A stretch of 64,000 nt of DNA from Maritimibacter sp. DP1N21-5 (GTDB lineage: Bacteria > Pseudomonadota > Alphaproteobacteria > Rhodobacterales > Rhodobacteraceae), in contig NZ_JAHUZF010000003.1 of the NCBI RefSeq assembly GCF_019218295.1, positions 248,001 to 312,000 on the forward strand, given 5' to 3'. Positions 54,082 through 62,942 of this stretch are shown piece after piece; position 1 is the stretch's first letter, and the number at the start of each line of letters is the position of its first letter. The notes below the pieces were generated by a model. It saw only the letters and a program-made list of their open reading frames with translations. It did no database searches and was not told the DNA's origin. The position numbers were made by a program, and so were the translations under genes.

Positions 54082-54690
54082 TCAGCGCGCGACGATCCGC
54101 TCGGGCGGGACCCCTGACATCGCTTGCAGGAGCGCGTTGGTGTTGGTCACGGCGAATTTCTTCTGAAGCTTTGCGCGGTGCACCTCGACCGTGCGCGGGC
54201 TGATCTCGAGCTCCCGCGCGATTTCCTTCGAGGTCATACCCTCGGCCAGAAGGTTCACCACTTCGCGTTCGCGCGGGGTGAGCGGCTGATAGGGGCGATG
54301 GCCCGACAGGTCGGCGAAACTCCAGACCGCACGGCCCAGGGGATCGTTCTCGGGGGTGAGCGAATGGCCCCGCGTGCGGCACCAGAAGAGTGTGCCGTCC
54401 TTGCGCATCATCACCCGCTCGTCCCAGTAGGTGTTCGTCGCCCGAAGATCCTCGACCCCACGGTCGCGGATCTTCACGAACTCGTCCTTGGATGGATAGA
54501 GCACCTCGAAAAGCGCGTCGGTCAACTCCCCCGGCGCATAGCCGAACATCCGCTCGAATTCCGGGTTGCAGCCACGGATGACCCGCGCCTCCGTGATCAC
54601 CAGACCGACCGGGGAAAACTCATAGGCGAGGGCGGCGAAGTCCTTCGCCGCATAGGCCGCGTCTATACGTATTTTCCCCAACTTGTTCAT
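54082..54690 (-). CDS. LuxR-family regulator with PAS domain
   Basis: A 202-residue one-component regulator. An N-terminal PAS domain (about 20-130; GCNPEFERMFGYAPGELTD) is joined to a C-terminal LuxR/FixJ helix-turn-helix (about 137-195; LTPREREVVNLLAEGMTSKEIA). No receiver domain is present, so the PAS domain probably senses a small molecule or redox state directly. Divergent from the Liv-type transporter, with 91 bases between starts, making it the obvious candidate regulator of that operon. Confidence 0.85.
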   Translation of the reverse strand: MNKLGKIRIDAAYAAKDFAALAYEFSPVGLVITEARVIRGCNPEFERMFGYAPGELTDALFEVLYPSKDEFVKIRDRGVEDLRATNTYWDERVMMRKDGTLFWCRTRGHSLTPENDPLGRAVWSFADLSGHRPYQPLTPREREVVNLLAEGMTSKEIARELEISPRTVEVHRAKLQKKFAVTNTNALLQAMSGVPPERIVAR

Positions 54691-54781
54691 TTCCTTCGGT
54701 TTGGCGAGCCTTGGCGCACAGTACATCACGCCCGTGCCGGGTCAATCTGCGCGGGTGGACGGATGCCTTAGGGAGGATAAC

Positions 54782-55984
54782 ATGAAACTCATGAAACGCG
54801 CGCTCGCCGCGCTGACGGTCGCTGCCGGTCTCGCCGCGCCTGCGCTCGCGCAGGATGGTGAACCGATCAAGATCGCGCTCATTCACGGCATGTCGGGGAG
54901 CCCCCTCGAAGCCTTTTCCAAGCAGACCCACACCGGGTTCGAGATGGGTCTGGAATACGCCACCGACGGGACCATGGCCGTGAACGGCCGACCGATCGAA
55001 ATCATCTACAAGGATACCCAGTTCAAGCCCGACGTGGCGCGCGCGGTGCTGGCCGAAGCCTATGCCGACGACGACGTCCTGCTCGCAGTAGGCGCCACTT
55101 CGTCGGGCGTGACCACCGGGATGCTGCCGATCGCAGAGGAATATGAGAAGATCCTGCTCGTCGAGCCCGCCGTGGCCGACAGCCTGACCGGGCCGGAATC
55201 GAACCGCTACGTCTTCAAGACCTCGCGCAACTCCTCGATGGACATGCAGGCGCAGGCCCTTGCGCTCAAGCCCGATGAAAACCTCTTCGTGGCCACGCTG
55301 GCCGAGGACTACGCTTTTGGCCGTGACGGGATCGCGGCGTTCAAATCGGCGCTCGAAGGCACCGGCGCGACGGTCGTGACCGAGGAATACGTGGCGCAGG
55401 GCACCGCTGACTACACCGCCGTGGGCGAACGGCTGTTCAACGCGCTCAAGGACAAGGAAGGCCGCAAAGTCATCCTGATCTATGTTGCAGGCTCCGGCGA
55501 CGCGCCCGGCAAGCTGCAGGCGATGGACCCCTCCCGCTTCGGGATCGAACTGTCCTTCGGTGGCAACATCCTTCCGGCCATGGTGGGCTACAAAGCCTAT
55601 CCCGGCATGGAAGGCGCAGTCTACTACTACTACGAAGGCTTCGACAACCCGATCAACGACTGGCTCGTGGAAGAGCACATGTCGCGCTTCGACGGCCCGC
55701 CGGACTTCTTCACGGCAGGCGGCATGGCGGCGGCGCTCGCGGTCGTGAAGGCGCTGGAAACCTCGCCCTCGCTCGAGACCGAGGATCTCATCGCCACCAT
55801 GGAAGGCATGTCCTGGGATACGCCGAAGGGTGAAATGACCTTCCGTCCCGAAGATCACCAGGCGCTGCAATCCATGCTGCACTTCAAGATCAAGGTCGAT
55901 GACGCCGTCGAGTGGGCGATCCCCGAGAAAGTCGAGATCATCACCCCCGACATGATGAACATTCCGATCGGCCGCGAAAACTGA
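54782..55984 (+). CDS. ABC transporter substrate-binding protein (Liv/amide type)
   Basis: A 400-residue periplasmic binding protein of the Peripla_BP_6 (leucine/amide) fold with a signal peptide (about residues 1-24, ends ALAQ). Features: IKIALIHGMSGSPLEAF, VGATSSGVTTGMLPIAEE, ETEDLIATMEGMSWDTPKGEM. AGGGAGGATAAC precedes the ATG. First gene of an operon with two ATPases and two permeases. Related systems import branched amino acids, urea or aromatic compounds; ligand residues cannot be assigned from sequence. Confidence 0.9.
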   Translation: MKLMKRALAALTVAAGLAAPALAQDGEPIKIALIHGMSGSPLEAFSKQTHTGFEMGLEYATDGTMAVNGRPIEIIYKDTQFKPDVARAVLAEAYADDDVLLAVGATSSGVTTGMLPIAEEYEKILLVEPAVADSLTGPESNRYVFKTSRNSSMDMQAQALALKPDENLFVATLAEDYAFGRDGIAAFKSALEGTGATVVTEEYVAQGTADYTAVGERLFNALKDKEGRKVILIYVAGSGDAPGKLQAMDPSRFGIELSFGGNILPAMVGYKAYPGMEGAVYYYYEGFDNPINDWLVEEHMSRFDGPPDFFTAGGMAAALAVVKALETSPSLETEDLIATMEGMSWDTPKGEMTFRPEDHQALQSMLHFKIKVDDAVEWAIPEKVEIITPDMMNIPIGREN

Positions 55985-56051
55985 TCGGAACCGGGCCTCG
56001 GGCGGTGGCCATCCTGCCGCCCGAGGTTGCCCAAGAAGGCGACGATATCCC

Positions 56052-56816
56052 ATGCAGACCCCATCCCTTTCCACCTGGAACCTCACGATCCGGTTCGGTG
56101 GCCATACCGCCGTGAACGCTGTCTCCTGCGACTTCCGGCCCGGTGAACTGACCGTCATCGTGGGCCCCAACGGCGCCGGCAAGACGACCTACTTCAACAT
56201 GATCTCCGGGCAGCTGGCTCCCTCGGCGGGTCAGGTCCTCAAGGGCGGCGAAGACATCACGCGGCTGTCGCCTTCGGCCCGCGCGAAGAAGGGTGTCGGA
56301 CGGGCGTTCCAACTGACCAACCTTTTCCCGCGCCTCTCGGTGATCGAGAACATCCGCCTTGCCGTTCAGGCGCAGTCAGGCGACGGGCGGCGGTTTTTCC
56401 AGCGGGTCGAAAGCCTGTCGTCGCTCACCGACAAGGCCCAGCATTACCTGCGCGCCACGAACCTCGAACCCAAGGCCGAGATGATGGCCGCGCTCCTGCC
56501 TCACGGCGATCAGCGCAAGCTCGAGGTGGCGCTTCTCATGGCGATGGAGCCTGACATCTACATGTTCGACGAACCCACGGCGGGGATGAGCCTCGATCAT
56601 GCGCCGGACGTGCTGAACCTCATCGCCGAAATCAAGAAAGACACCACCAAGACCGTCCTTCTGGTCGAGCACAAGATGGACGTCGTGCGCCGTCTGGCCG
56701 ACCGGATCATCGTGCTGCACAACGGCGAGCTTATCGCCGACGGCGACCCCGGCGAGGTCATGTCGAGCCAGATCGTCAAGGATGTTTACCTTGGGAACGC
56801 GGGGGAACTGGCATGA
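56052..56816 (+). CDS. Branched-chain-type ABC transporter ATPase (LivG-like)
   Basis: A 254-residue ATPase. Walker A is GPNGAGKTT, the signature is LLPHGDQRKLEVA (LivG-type variant of LSGGQ), and Walker B is YMFDEPTAGMSLDHAP. The residue pattern after Walker B is that of LivG rather than LivF. Its stop overlaps the start of the next ATPase as ATGA. It powers uptake by the permeases encoded downstream. Confidence 0.93.
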   Translation: MQTPSLSTWNLTIRFGGHTAVNAVSCDFRPGELTVIVGPNGAGKTTYFNMISGQLAPSAGQVLKGGEDITRLSPSARAKKGVGRAFQLTNLFPRLSVIENIRLAVQAQSGDGRRFFQRVESLSSLTDKAQHYLRATNLEPKAEMMAALLPHGDQRKLEVALLMAMEPDIYMFDEPTAGMSLDHAPDVLNLIAEIKKDTTKTVLLVEHKMDVVRRLADRIIVLHNGELIADGDPGEVMSSQIVKDVYLGNAGELA

Positions 56817-57526
56817 ACCTTCTGTCCGTCCAGAACATCGACGTCTCCATCGGCCAGTATTCGGTGCTCCACGGCGTCACCTTCGACGTGCCCGAGGGCG
56901 GCGTCTTCGTCCTTCTCGGCCGCAACGGGGCCGGCAAGACCACCACCCTGCGGTCGATCATGGGGCTCTGGAAGCCTCAGTCCGGCCGCGTGATGTTCCG
57001 GGGCGAAGATATCGCCGGGCTTCACGCGAGCGACATCGCGAAGAAGGGCATCGCCTTCGTGCCGGAAAACATGGGCATCTTCGGCGGGCTGACCGTGGCC
57101 GAGAACATGGTGCTGGCCACAGCCAAGGGCAAATTCGACCAGACCCGGCTCAAGCGGATCTACACGCTTTTCCCGGCGCTCGAGCAATTCTGGGACAAGC
57201 AGGCTTGGAGCCTCTCGGGCGGGCAGAAACAGATGCTCGCTGTCGCCCGCGCCATCATCGAGCCGCGCGACCTGATCCTCATCGACGAGCCGACCAAGGG
57301 CCTCGCGCCCTCGATCATCGCGGCGATGGGCGAGGCGTTCCGGGAAATCTCGGCCCAGACGACGATCCTTCTCGTGGAACAGAATTTCGCCTTCGCCAAG
57401 TCGCTTGGACGCGACATGGCGGTGATCGAGGACGGCAAGGTCGTCCACAGTGGCACCATGGCCGACTTCGTCGCGGATCAGGTACTTCAGGACCGGCTTC
57501 TGAGCCTGTCGGCGGAGGGGGCGTGA
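56813..57526 (+). CDS. Branched-chain-type ABC transporter ATPase (LivF-like)
   Basis: A 237-residue ATPase of the LivF type: Walker A GRNGAGKTT, signature WSLSGGQKQMLAVARA, Walker B DLILIDEPTKGLAPS. Its TGA is shared with the ATG of a 20-codon ORF (TGATG), which itself ends at the livH start. It pairs with the LivG-like subunit to form the ATPase heterodimer. Confidence 0.93.
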   Translation: MNLLSVQNIDVSIGQYSVLHGVTFDVPEGGVFVLLGRNGAGKTTTLRSIMGLWKPQSGRVMFRGEDIAGLHASDIAKKGIAFVPENMGIFGGLTVAENMVLATAKGKFDQTRLKRIYTLFPALEQFWDKQAWSLSGGQKQMLAVARAIIEPRDLILIDEPTKGLAPSIIAAMGEAFREISAQTTILLVEQNFAFAKSLGRDMAVIEDGKVVHSGTMADFVADQVLQDRLLSLSAEGA

Positions 57527-57588
57527 TGACCATGCAGCACGTCGCACCGACGGATCAGACCTTAATTTCCAACGGGGAGGCCGCCTGA
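57526..57588 (+). CDS. Possible 20-residue coupling ORF between the LivF and LivH genes
   Basis: ATG ACC ATG CAG through to TGA encodes MTMQHVAPTDQTLISNGEAA. It begins in TGATG with the LivF-like gene and ends in TGATG with the LivH-like gene, filling the gap exactly. The GGGGAGG that serves the permease gene lies inside it. It may exist only to couple translation of the transporter subunits, or it may be chance; no homologue is recognised. Confidence 0.3.
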   Translation: MTMQHVAPTDQTLISNGEAA

Positions 57589-58568
57589 TGGGCAAACTCG
57601 ACCGCTTCGGGGGCGTGTTCCTGCTCCCCCTCGTCATCGCCGCGCTTGCCTTCGTGCTGATCGGCGCGCCCTCGTCCTGGCTCACGCTGACCATTGCGGG
57701 TCTGTCGATGGGGATGATGATCTTCCTCATGGCCTCGGGCCTGTCGCTGGTCTTCGGCCTGATGGACGTGCTCAATTTCGGCCATTCCGCCTTTGTGAGC
57801 TTCGGAGCCTTCATCGCGGCCTCGGTGCTGGCTTATTTCGGGGGCTGGCTCACCTCGGACAGCATCGCGCTCAACATCCTCGCCTTTACGCTGGCGCTCG
57901 CCGCCGCGATCACCTTCGGGGCGCTTGCCGGCTGGTTCTTCGAGCGCGTGATCGTCAAGCCGGTCTACAAGGACCACCTGCGCCAGATCCTTATCACCAT
58001 GGGGGCGCTCATCGTGGCCGAGCAACTGATCCTCGCCACCTGGGGCGGATCGCCGATCAACGTGCCGCGTCCGCATTTCCTCGAAGGCACGATGATCATC
58101 GGACAGTCCTCGCTCGAGATCTATCGCCTGTTCGCTTTCCTGCTCGGCGCGGTGGTCTATGCCGCGCTTTTCTTCCTGCTCAATCGCACGCGCATGGGGC
58201 TTCTGATCCGGGCGGGCGTGGAGAACCGGGAAATGGTCGAGGCGCTGGGGTTTCGCATCGACCGGATCTTCATCGTCGTCTTCATGCTGGGCTCGGCGCT
58301 CGCTGCCTTGGGCGGTGCGATGTGGGCCGGATACGAGACGATCATCACCCCCGCGCTCGGCGCGCAGATGATGGTCATCGTCTTCATCGTCGTGATCATC
58401 GGCGGGCTTGGGTCAATCCAAGGCACGCTACTGGGGGCGATCATCGTGGCGCTCATGCAGAACTACGTGGGCTTCCTCGCGCCGAAACTGGCGCTGGCCT
58501 CCAACATGCTCCTGATGATGGCCATCCTGCTCTGGCGGCCCTCCGGCCTCGCGCCGGCCGTGAAGTGA
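57588..58568 (+). CDS. ABC transporter permease (LivH-like)
   Basis: A 326-residue permease with about eight to nine helices. GLMDVLNFGHSAFVSFGAF is the conserved stretch after the first helices, and NRTRMGLLIRAGVENREMVEALGF carries the EAA-like ATPase contact. GGGGAGG is spaced 8 bases from the ATG. Followed after 9 bases by the LivM-like gene. Confidence 0.92.
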   Translation: MGKLDRFGGVFLLPLVIAALAFVLIGAPSSWLTLTIAGLSMGMMIFLMASGLSLVFGLMDVLNFGHSAFVSFGAFIAASVLAYFGGWLTSDSIALNILAFTLALAAAITFGALAGWFFERVIVKPVYKDHLRQILITMGALIVAEQLILATWGGSPINVPRPHFLEGTMIIGQSSLEIYRLFAFLLGAVVYAALFFLLNRTRMGLLIRAGVENREMVEALGFRIDRIFIVVFMLGSALAALGGAMWAGYETIITPALGAQMMVIVFIVVIIGGLGSIQGTLLGAIIVALMQNYVGFLAPKLALASNMLLMMAILLWRPSGLAPAVK

Positions 58569-58577
58569 GGTGACACC

Positions 58578-59633
58578 ATGAACCGCAAGACCATCGTCAA
58601 GCTCATCGCGCTCACCATCTGGGGCCTGCTTCTCTTCGCGCCCTTCCTGTTCCAGGACGTGCGCCAGATCGAGGTCGCCGCGCGCATCTGCGTCTTCATC
58701 GTGCTGGTCGCCTCCTACGACCTGCTCATCGGCTACACCGGCATCGTCAGCTTTGCCCATGTCATGTTCTTCGGCTTCGGTGCCTATGGTGTCGCCATCG
58801 CCATGAAGGAACTTGGCGCGGGCTGGGGGCCCTGGGTGCTTGGGCTCGGGGCGGGGGTGCTCGTCGCCGCCGTGATCGCGGTCCTGATCGGGCTCCTGTC
58901 GCTTCGTGTGAAGGCCATCTTCTTCGCCATGATCACGCTCGCCGCCGCTTCGGTCGCGCTGGTGCTGGCGAGCCAGTTGTCGGGCTTCACCGGGGGCGAG
59001 GACGGGATGACCTACTCCGTGCAGTCCGTGTTCAAGCCTGCGACCAAGATCCTCTCCGACGCCGACGGCAAGGTGATGCAAATCGCGGGCGTGCGCATGA
59101 ACGGCAAGCTCCTGCTCTATTATTTCGTTTTCGCGATCTCGGCGGGTCTCTTCTGGGCCATGCTGCGCATCGTGGGCTCGCCACTCGGGACGGTCCTGAA
59201 AGCCATCCGTGAAAACGAGGCGCGGGCGGAGGGCATCGGTTACCGGGTCGTCGCATACCGCACCTCGGTGTTTCTCATCACCGCCGTGACCGCCGCCATC
59301 GCGGGCGGGGTCTACGCCACCTGGCTCAAGTATACCGGGCCGGAAACCACGCTCTCCTTCGCGATAATGATCGACATTCTCCTGATGGTCGTGATCGGCG
59401 GCATGGGCACCATGTGGGGCGCGGTGATCGGGGCGACGTTGATGGTCATGGCGCAATACTACCTGCGCGACCTGATGGAGGTGGCTTCGGGCGCGACGGC
59501 GAACCTGCCGCTCCTGCCCGAGCTTCTGAGCCCCGACCGCTGGCTTCTCTGGCTGGGCCTCGCCTTTATCCTGCTCGTTTATTTCTTCCCGGCCGGCATC
59601 GCGGGCACGATCATCGAAGGGCGCCGCAAATGA
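58578..59633 (+). CDS. ABC transporter permease (LivM-like)
   Basis: A 351-residue permease of the LivM type with about ten helices. GYTGIVSFAHVMFFGFGAYG and VLKAIRENEARAEGIGY (EAA-like loop) are visible. The longer N-terminus and a soluble insert (QSVFKPATKILSDADGKVM) are typical of LivM. Its TGA overlaps the ATG of the hydrolase gene as ATGA. Confidence 0.92.
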   Translation: MNRKTIVKLIALTIWGLLLFAPFLFQDVRQIEVAARICVFIVLVASYDLLIGYTGIVSFAHVMFFGFGAYGVAIAMKELGAGWGPWVLGLGAGVLVAAVIAVLIGLLSLRVKAIFFAMITLAAASVALVLASQLSGFTGGEDGMTYSVQSVFKPATKILSDADGKVMQIAGVRMNGKLLLYYFVFAISAGLFWAMLRIVGSPLGTVLKAIRENEARAEGIGYRVVAYRTSVFLITAVTAAIAGGVYATWLKYTGPETTLSFAIMIDILLMVVIGGMGTMWGAVIGATLMVMAQYYLRDLMEVASGATANLPLLPELLSPDRWLLWLGLAFILLVYFFPAGIAGTIIEGRRK

Positions 59634-60475
59634 GCCGTTCGCGTTTTCTGCCGCTGCTCGGCCACGAACTTCACGTCACCGAATGGGGCGACCCGGGCGC
59701 GCCGCCGGTCATCTGCTGGCACGGGCTCGCCCGGACCGGGCGGGACTTCGACGAGCTTGCCGCGCGGTTGGCCGACACCCATTTCGTCCTTTGCCCCGAC
59801 ACGATCGGGCGGGGGATGTCGTCGTGGTCGGAGGCGCCGGAAGACGACTACCGCCTGCCGCATTACGCCGACATCGCCCGCGCCATGATGGACCTCTACG
59901 GGATGCGCCAGGTGCGCTGGATCGGAACCTCCATGGGCGGTCAGATCGGTATGACCGTGGCGAGCCAGACGCCGGACCGGATCGCGTCGCTGGTCATCAA
60001 CGACATCGGCCCGGAGGTCCCGACGCCTGCGATGGACCGGATCGTCACCTATTCCTCCGAGCTTCCGACCTTCGACACCGTGAATGAGGCAGAACGCTGG
60101 CTGCGCGAGGTCTATGTGCCCTTCGGTCCTGCGGACGACTCCTTCTGGTCGCGCATGGCGGAAACGAGCGTGCGCCGCCGCGACGACGGAAAGCTCACCA
60201 TCCACTACGACCCGCGCCTCATCGCGGTGCTCGAATCGAATCGCGGCATGATGGACCTGTGGCCAGCCTGGGAGGAGATCACGGCCCCGACGCTGGTCAT
60301 CCGGGGTGCCGACAGCGATCTTCTGACCGAGGGGATCGCCGCGCGCATGTCCGCAACCGGACCCGCGCCGCGCGTCCTCGTGATGGAGGGCTACGGTCAT
60401 GCGCCGAACCTGTCGACCGGGGCGGACTGGGATGGTCTGGCGCCGGTTCTTCGTGACTACGGCTTTCTGACCTGA
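59630..60475 (+). CDS. Alpha/beta hydrolase
   Basis: A 281-residue alpha/beta hydrolase. The oxyanion-hole region is CWHGLARTGRD, the nucleophile elbow GTSMGGQIG (Ser), the acidic residue probably in IRGADSDLL, and the catalytic His in EGYGHAP. It is translationally coupled to the last transporter gene by ATGA, so it probably acts on the imported compound or a derivative (ester, lactone or amide). The exact reaction is unknown. The frame is open back to 59414 inside the permease gene, but the coupled ATG is preferred. Confidence 0.85.
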   Translation: MSRSRFLPLLGHELHVTEWGDPGAPPVICWHGLARTGRDFDELAARLADTHFVLCPDTIGRGMSSWSEAPEDDYRLPHYADIARAMMDLYGMRQVRWIGTSMGGQIGMTVASQTPDRIASLVINDIGPEVPTPAMDRIVTYSSELPTFDTVNEAERWLREVYVPFGPADDSFWSRMAETSVRRRDDGKLTIHYDPRLIAVLESNRGMMDLWPAWEEITAPTLVIRGADSDLLTEGIAARMSATGPAPRVLVMEGYGHAPNLSTGADWDGLAPVLRDYGFLT

Positions 60476-60537
60476 CGTCACGGAAGCGATACATTCCTTT
60501 GCCATAAAGCGCCAAAACGACTTTGGCAGGTTCGATT

Positions 60538-61716
60538 ATGACAATTCTCCCCCCGCTGCGCCTGGCCGGTGCGACGGCCCTGGTGGGCGGCGAACTGACA
60601 CGACGCCCCCTCGCACTCGCCGGGGGAAGGATGGCGGCCGACATCGACGGTCTGCCCGAAGTCGATCTGACCGGGTTCATGATTCTGCCGGGCATCGTCG
60701 ACATTCATTCCACCTCGCTGCCCCGGCACCTTTGCCCGCGCCCCGGCGCCCGTTTGCCGCTCGACCTCGCTCTCTCTGCGATGGACGCCGAAGCGGTCGC
60801 GCATGGCGTGACGACCCAGTGGATCGCACAGGGTTGGAGCTGGGCCGGCGGGCGGCTGGGTCCGGATCAGGCCGAGGCGATGGCCGATGCCCTCGAGCGC
60901 TACGACGGGCGGGCCAACCTGCGCCTTCAGATCCTTGCCGAGACCCATCTGGCGGACTGCCGCGAACGGCTCCTTCGTCTCATCGAAGGGCACGGCGTGG
61001 ACAGCGTGATCTTCGCCAACGCACTCCCCGATGCCATCGTCGCCGCGGCTCGCGCTTCCCACAAGCTCACCGCCTGGGCCGAGGCCGAGGACATCGCCAT
61101 CGAGGACTACATCGAGCGGCTCCGTGCCGCCAAGGACCGCGAGGCCGAGGTGCCCCGCCGTCTGCTCGCCCTCGCCAAGGCCTTCGACAAGCTGGGCGTG
61201 ACCTATGGCAGCTATGACGACGCCGACGGGGAGACCCGCGAACAGTTCCGCATGATGGGGGCGCGGCTCGCGCTTTGTCCGGTGCGCGCGGGGGCGGCGC
61301 GGGTGGCGCGGGCGAACGGCGATCCCATCGTGCTCGACGCCTCCGAACTCACGCGCGGCGGCATCCGGCCCGGTGCGGTTTCGGCGCAGGCGCTTCTGTC
61401 CAAGGGGCTCTGCGATGCACTTGCCTCCCGCGACCACCCCGCGAGCCTTGCCGCCGCGGCCTTCGCTCTGATCGACAGCGGCCAGCGCAGTCTTTCGGAC
61501 GCCTGGGCGATGATCTCCGACACCCCGGCGCGGATCATGGGCGTCTTTGACCGAGGCGACCTGAGCCATGGCCAACGTGCTGATCTGGTGGTGATCGACC
61601 CCGTAACCCGCCGGATCGAGGCGACGCTCGTCGCGGGGCGCATCGCGCATCTCACGGGGGGCGCGGCGCTCCGGTTCCTGGACGCGGCTCCCCGGTTCGC
61701 CCTCGCCGCCGAGTAG
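60538..61716 (+). CDS. PhnM-like amidohydrolase with degenerate metal-binding motifs
   Basis: A 392-residue protein of the PhnM family (ribose methylphosphonate triphosphate diphosphatase in C-P lyase pathways). Overall similarity is clear: GFMILPGIVDIHSTSLPRHLCPRPG, VAHGVTT, ARIMGVFDRGDLSHGQRADLVV. However, the metal ligands recalled from E. coli PhnM are changed: HTDNL is HSTSL (57-61), the MDH segment is FANALPD (159-165), SHDDA is SYDDA and the SSD segment is ASRDHPAS. Catalysis as a diphosphatase is doubtful. It starts 62 bases after the hydrolase gene. Confidence 0.75.
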   Translation: MTILPPLRLAGATALVGGELTRRPLALAGGRMAADIDGLPEVDLTGFMILPGIVDIHSTSLPRHLCPRPGARLPLDLALSAMDAEAVAHGVTTQWIAQGWSWAGGRLGPDQAEAMADALERYDGRANLRLQILAETHLADCRERLLRLIEGHGVDSVIFANALPDAIVAAARASHKLTAWAEAEDIAIEDYIERLRAAKDREAEVPRRLLALAKAFDKLGVTYGSYDDADGETREQFRMMGARLALCPVRAGAARVARANGDPIVLDASELTRGGIRPGAVSAQALLSKGLCDALASRDHPASLAAAAFALIDSGQRSLSDAWAMISDTPARIMGVFDRGDLSHGQRADLVVIDPVTRRIEATLVAGRIAHLTGGAALRFLDAAPRFALAAE

Positions 61717-61764
61717 GTGGCGACACTCTTGCCTCTTCGGCCAGAGACATGCGAGCCTTCGCAC

Positions 61765-62385
61765 ATGGACGTGATCACAGAGGATCAGCTTGCCGACCTC
61801 GTCCGCCGCGCGGCGCGGGGGCGGGCGCGGTACCTCGTCGCCATCGCCGGGGCGCCGGGGTCCGGGAAATCGACGCTGGCAGAACGACTGGCTCAAGGCA
61901 CGCCGAGGGCGCAGGCGATCCCGATGGACGGGTTCCACCACGACAACGACTGGCTCAACGCCCGTAACCTCTATCCACGCAAGGGCGCGCCGGAGACCTT
62001 TGACGCCGAGACTTTCGTCGGTTTCGTCCATCGCCTCGCCCATGGCGAGGTGACCCATTTCCCGACCTTTGACCGGGCCGCCGATGCCACCTTGCCCACA
62101 GGCGGTACGCTGGCACCCGATACGCATGTTTACCTGATCGAAGGGAACTACCTGCTGCTCGACGAAGCGCCATGGTCAGACTGTCATCCCCTGTTCGATC
62201 TGGCCGTGGTGCTCGACGTGCCTGAAGACGAGCTCGAGCGCCGGCTCGTCGCGCGCTGGCGGGCGCATGGTCACGCCGAGGAGGACGCGGTCCATCGGGC
62301 CCATGCCAACGATCTGCCCAATGGGCGGATCGTGCGGGAGCGGTCGATCCGGGCGGCCTTTCGCTTGTCTCAAATCGTCACGTAG
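61765..62385 (+). CDS. Nucleoside/nucleotide kinase family protein (uridine kinase-like)
   Basis: A 206-residue P-loop kinase. The Walker A GAPGSGKST (29-37), DGFHHDND and VYLIEGNYLLLDE match the uridine kinase/FrcK-like family often annotated in this group. The substrate may be a sugar, nucleoside or phosphonate-linked metabolite. It lies 48 bases after the PhnM-like gene, so both may belong to one pathway. Its last 16 bases overlap the convergent putR-like gene. Confidence 0.78.
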   Translation: MDVITEDQLADLVRRAARGRARYLVAIAGAPGSGKSTLAERLAQGTPRAQAIPMDGFHHDNDWLNARNLYPRKGAPETFDAETFVGFVHRLAHGEVTHFPTFDRAADATLPTGGTLAPDTHVYLIEGNYLLLDEAPWSDCHPLFDLAVVLDVPEDELERRLVARWRAHGHAEEDAVHRAHANDLPNGRIVRERSIRAAFRLSQIVT

Positions 62386-62831
62386 CTCTGCTCCACCACC
62401 GCTTCCATCGCGATATAGGTCGAGGACGAGGACACATGCGGCAGCGATGAAATCTCTTCGCCCAGCACTCGGCGATAATCCGCAATGTCACGGGACCGGA
62501 CCTTGAGCAGATAGTCGAAGCCGCCCGCGATCATGTAACATTCCTCGATCTCGGGCACCCGGCGCACCGCTTCGTTGAACTCGGTCAGTGCCTTCTGGCG
62601 GGTGTCCAGAAGCCGTACTTCGACATAGGCGACATGGGGCAGGCCGAGTTTCTCGGGGTCCAGAATGGCGCGGTATCCGACGATCACGCCGCGCTCCTCC
62701 AAGGCCTTCACCCGCGCGGCGACCGGGGTCTTGGACAGGCCCACGCGTCGCGCCAGATCCACGATGGACAGCCGGGCATTCTCCGTCAGGGCCGACAGGA
62801 TTTTCCTGTCGATGGCGTCGAGGTCGTCCAT
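62370..62831 (-). CDS. putR: Lrp/AsnC-family regulator, probable proline-utilisation regulator
   Basis: A 153-residue Lrp-type regulator: N-terminal winged helix (DLARRVGLSKTPVAARVKALEERGVI) and C-terminal RAM ligand-binding domain (YMIAGGFDYLLKVRSRDIADYR). Divergent from putA with 111 bases between starts, the arrangement of PutR, which activates putA in response to proline in alphaproteobacteria. The name rests on position; the ligand is inferred. Confidence 0.88.
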   Translation of the reverse strand: MDDLDAIDRKILSALTENARLSIVDLARRVGLSKTPVAARVKALEERGVIVGYRAILDPEKLGLPHVAYVEVRLLDTRQKALTEFNEAVRRVPEIEECYMIAGGFDYLLKVRSRDIADYRRVLGEEISSLPHVSSSSTYIAMEAVVEQSYVTI

Positions 62832-62942
62832 TTCGTCTATTCCTTCGCAGAAGTTCGGGTGAAAAGACTATACCTTGGTCGATTATGGTCCGAAAGCCTC
62901 TCCCGAATTTGGTAGCGTTCCGCAACATCACCGGAGAATTCG

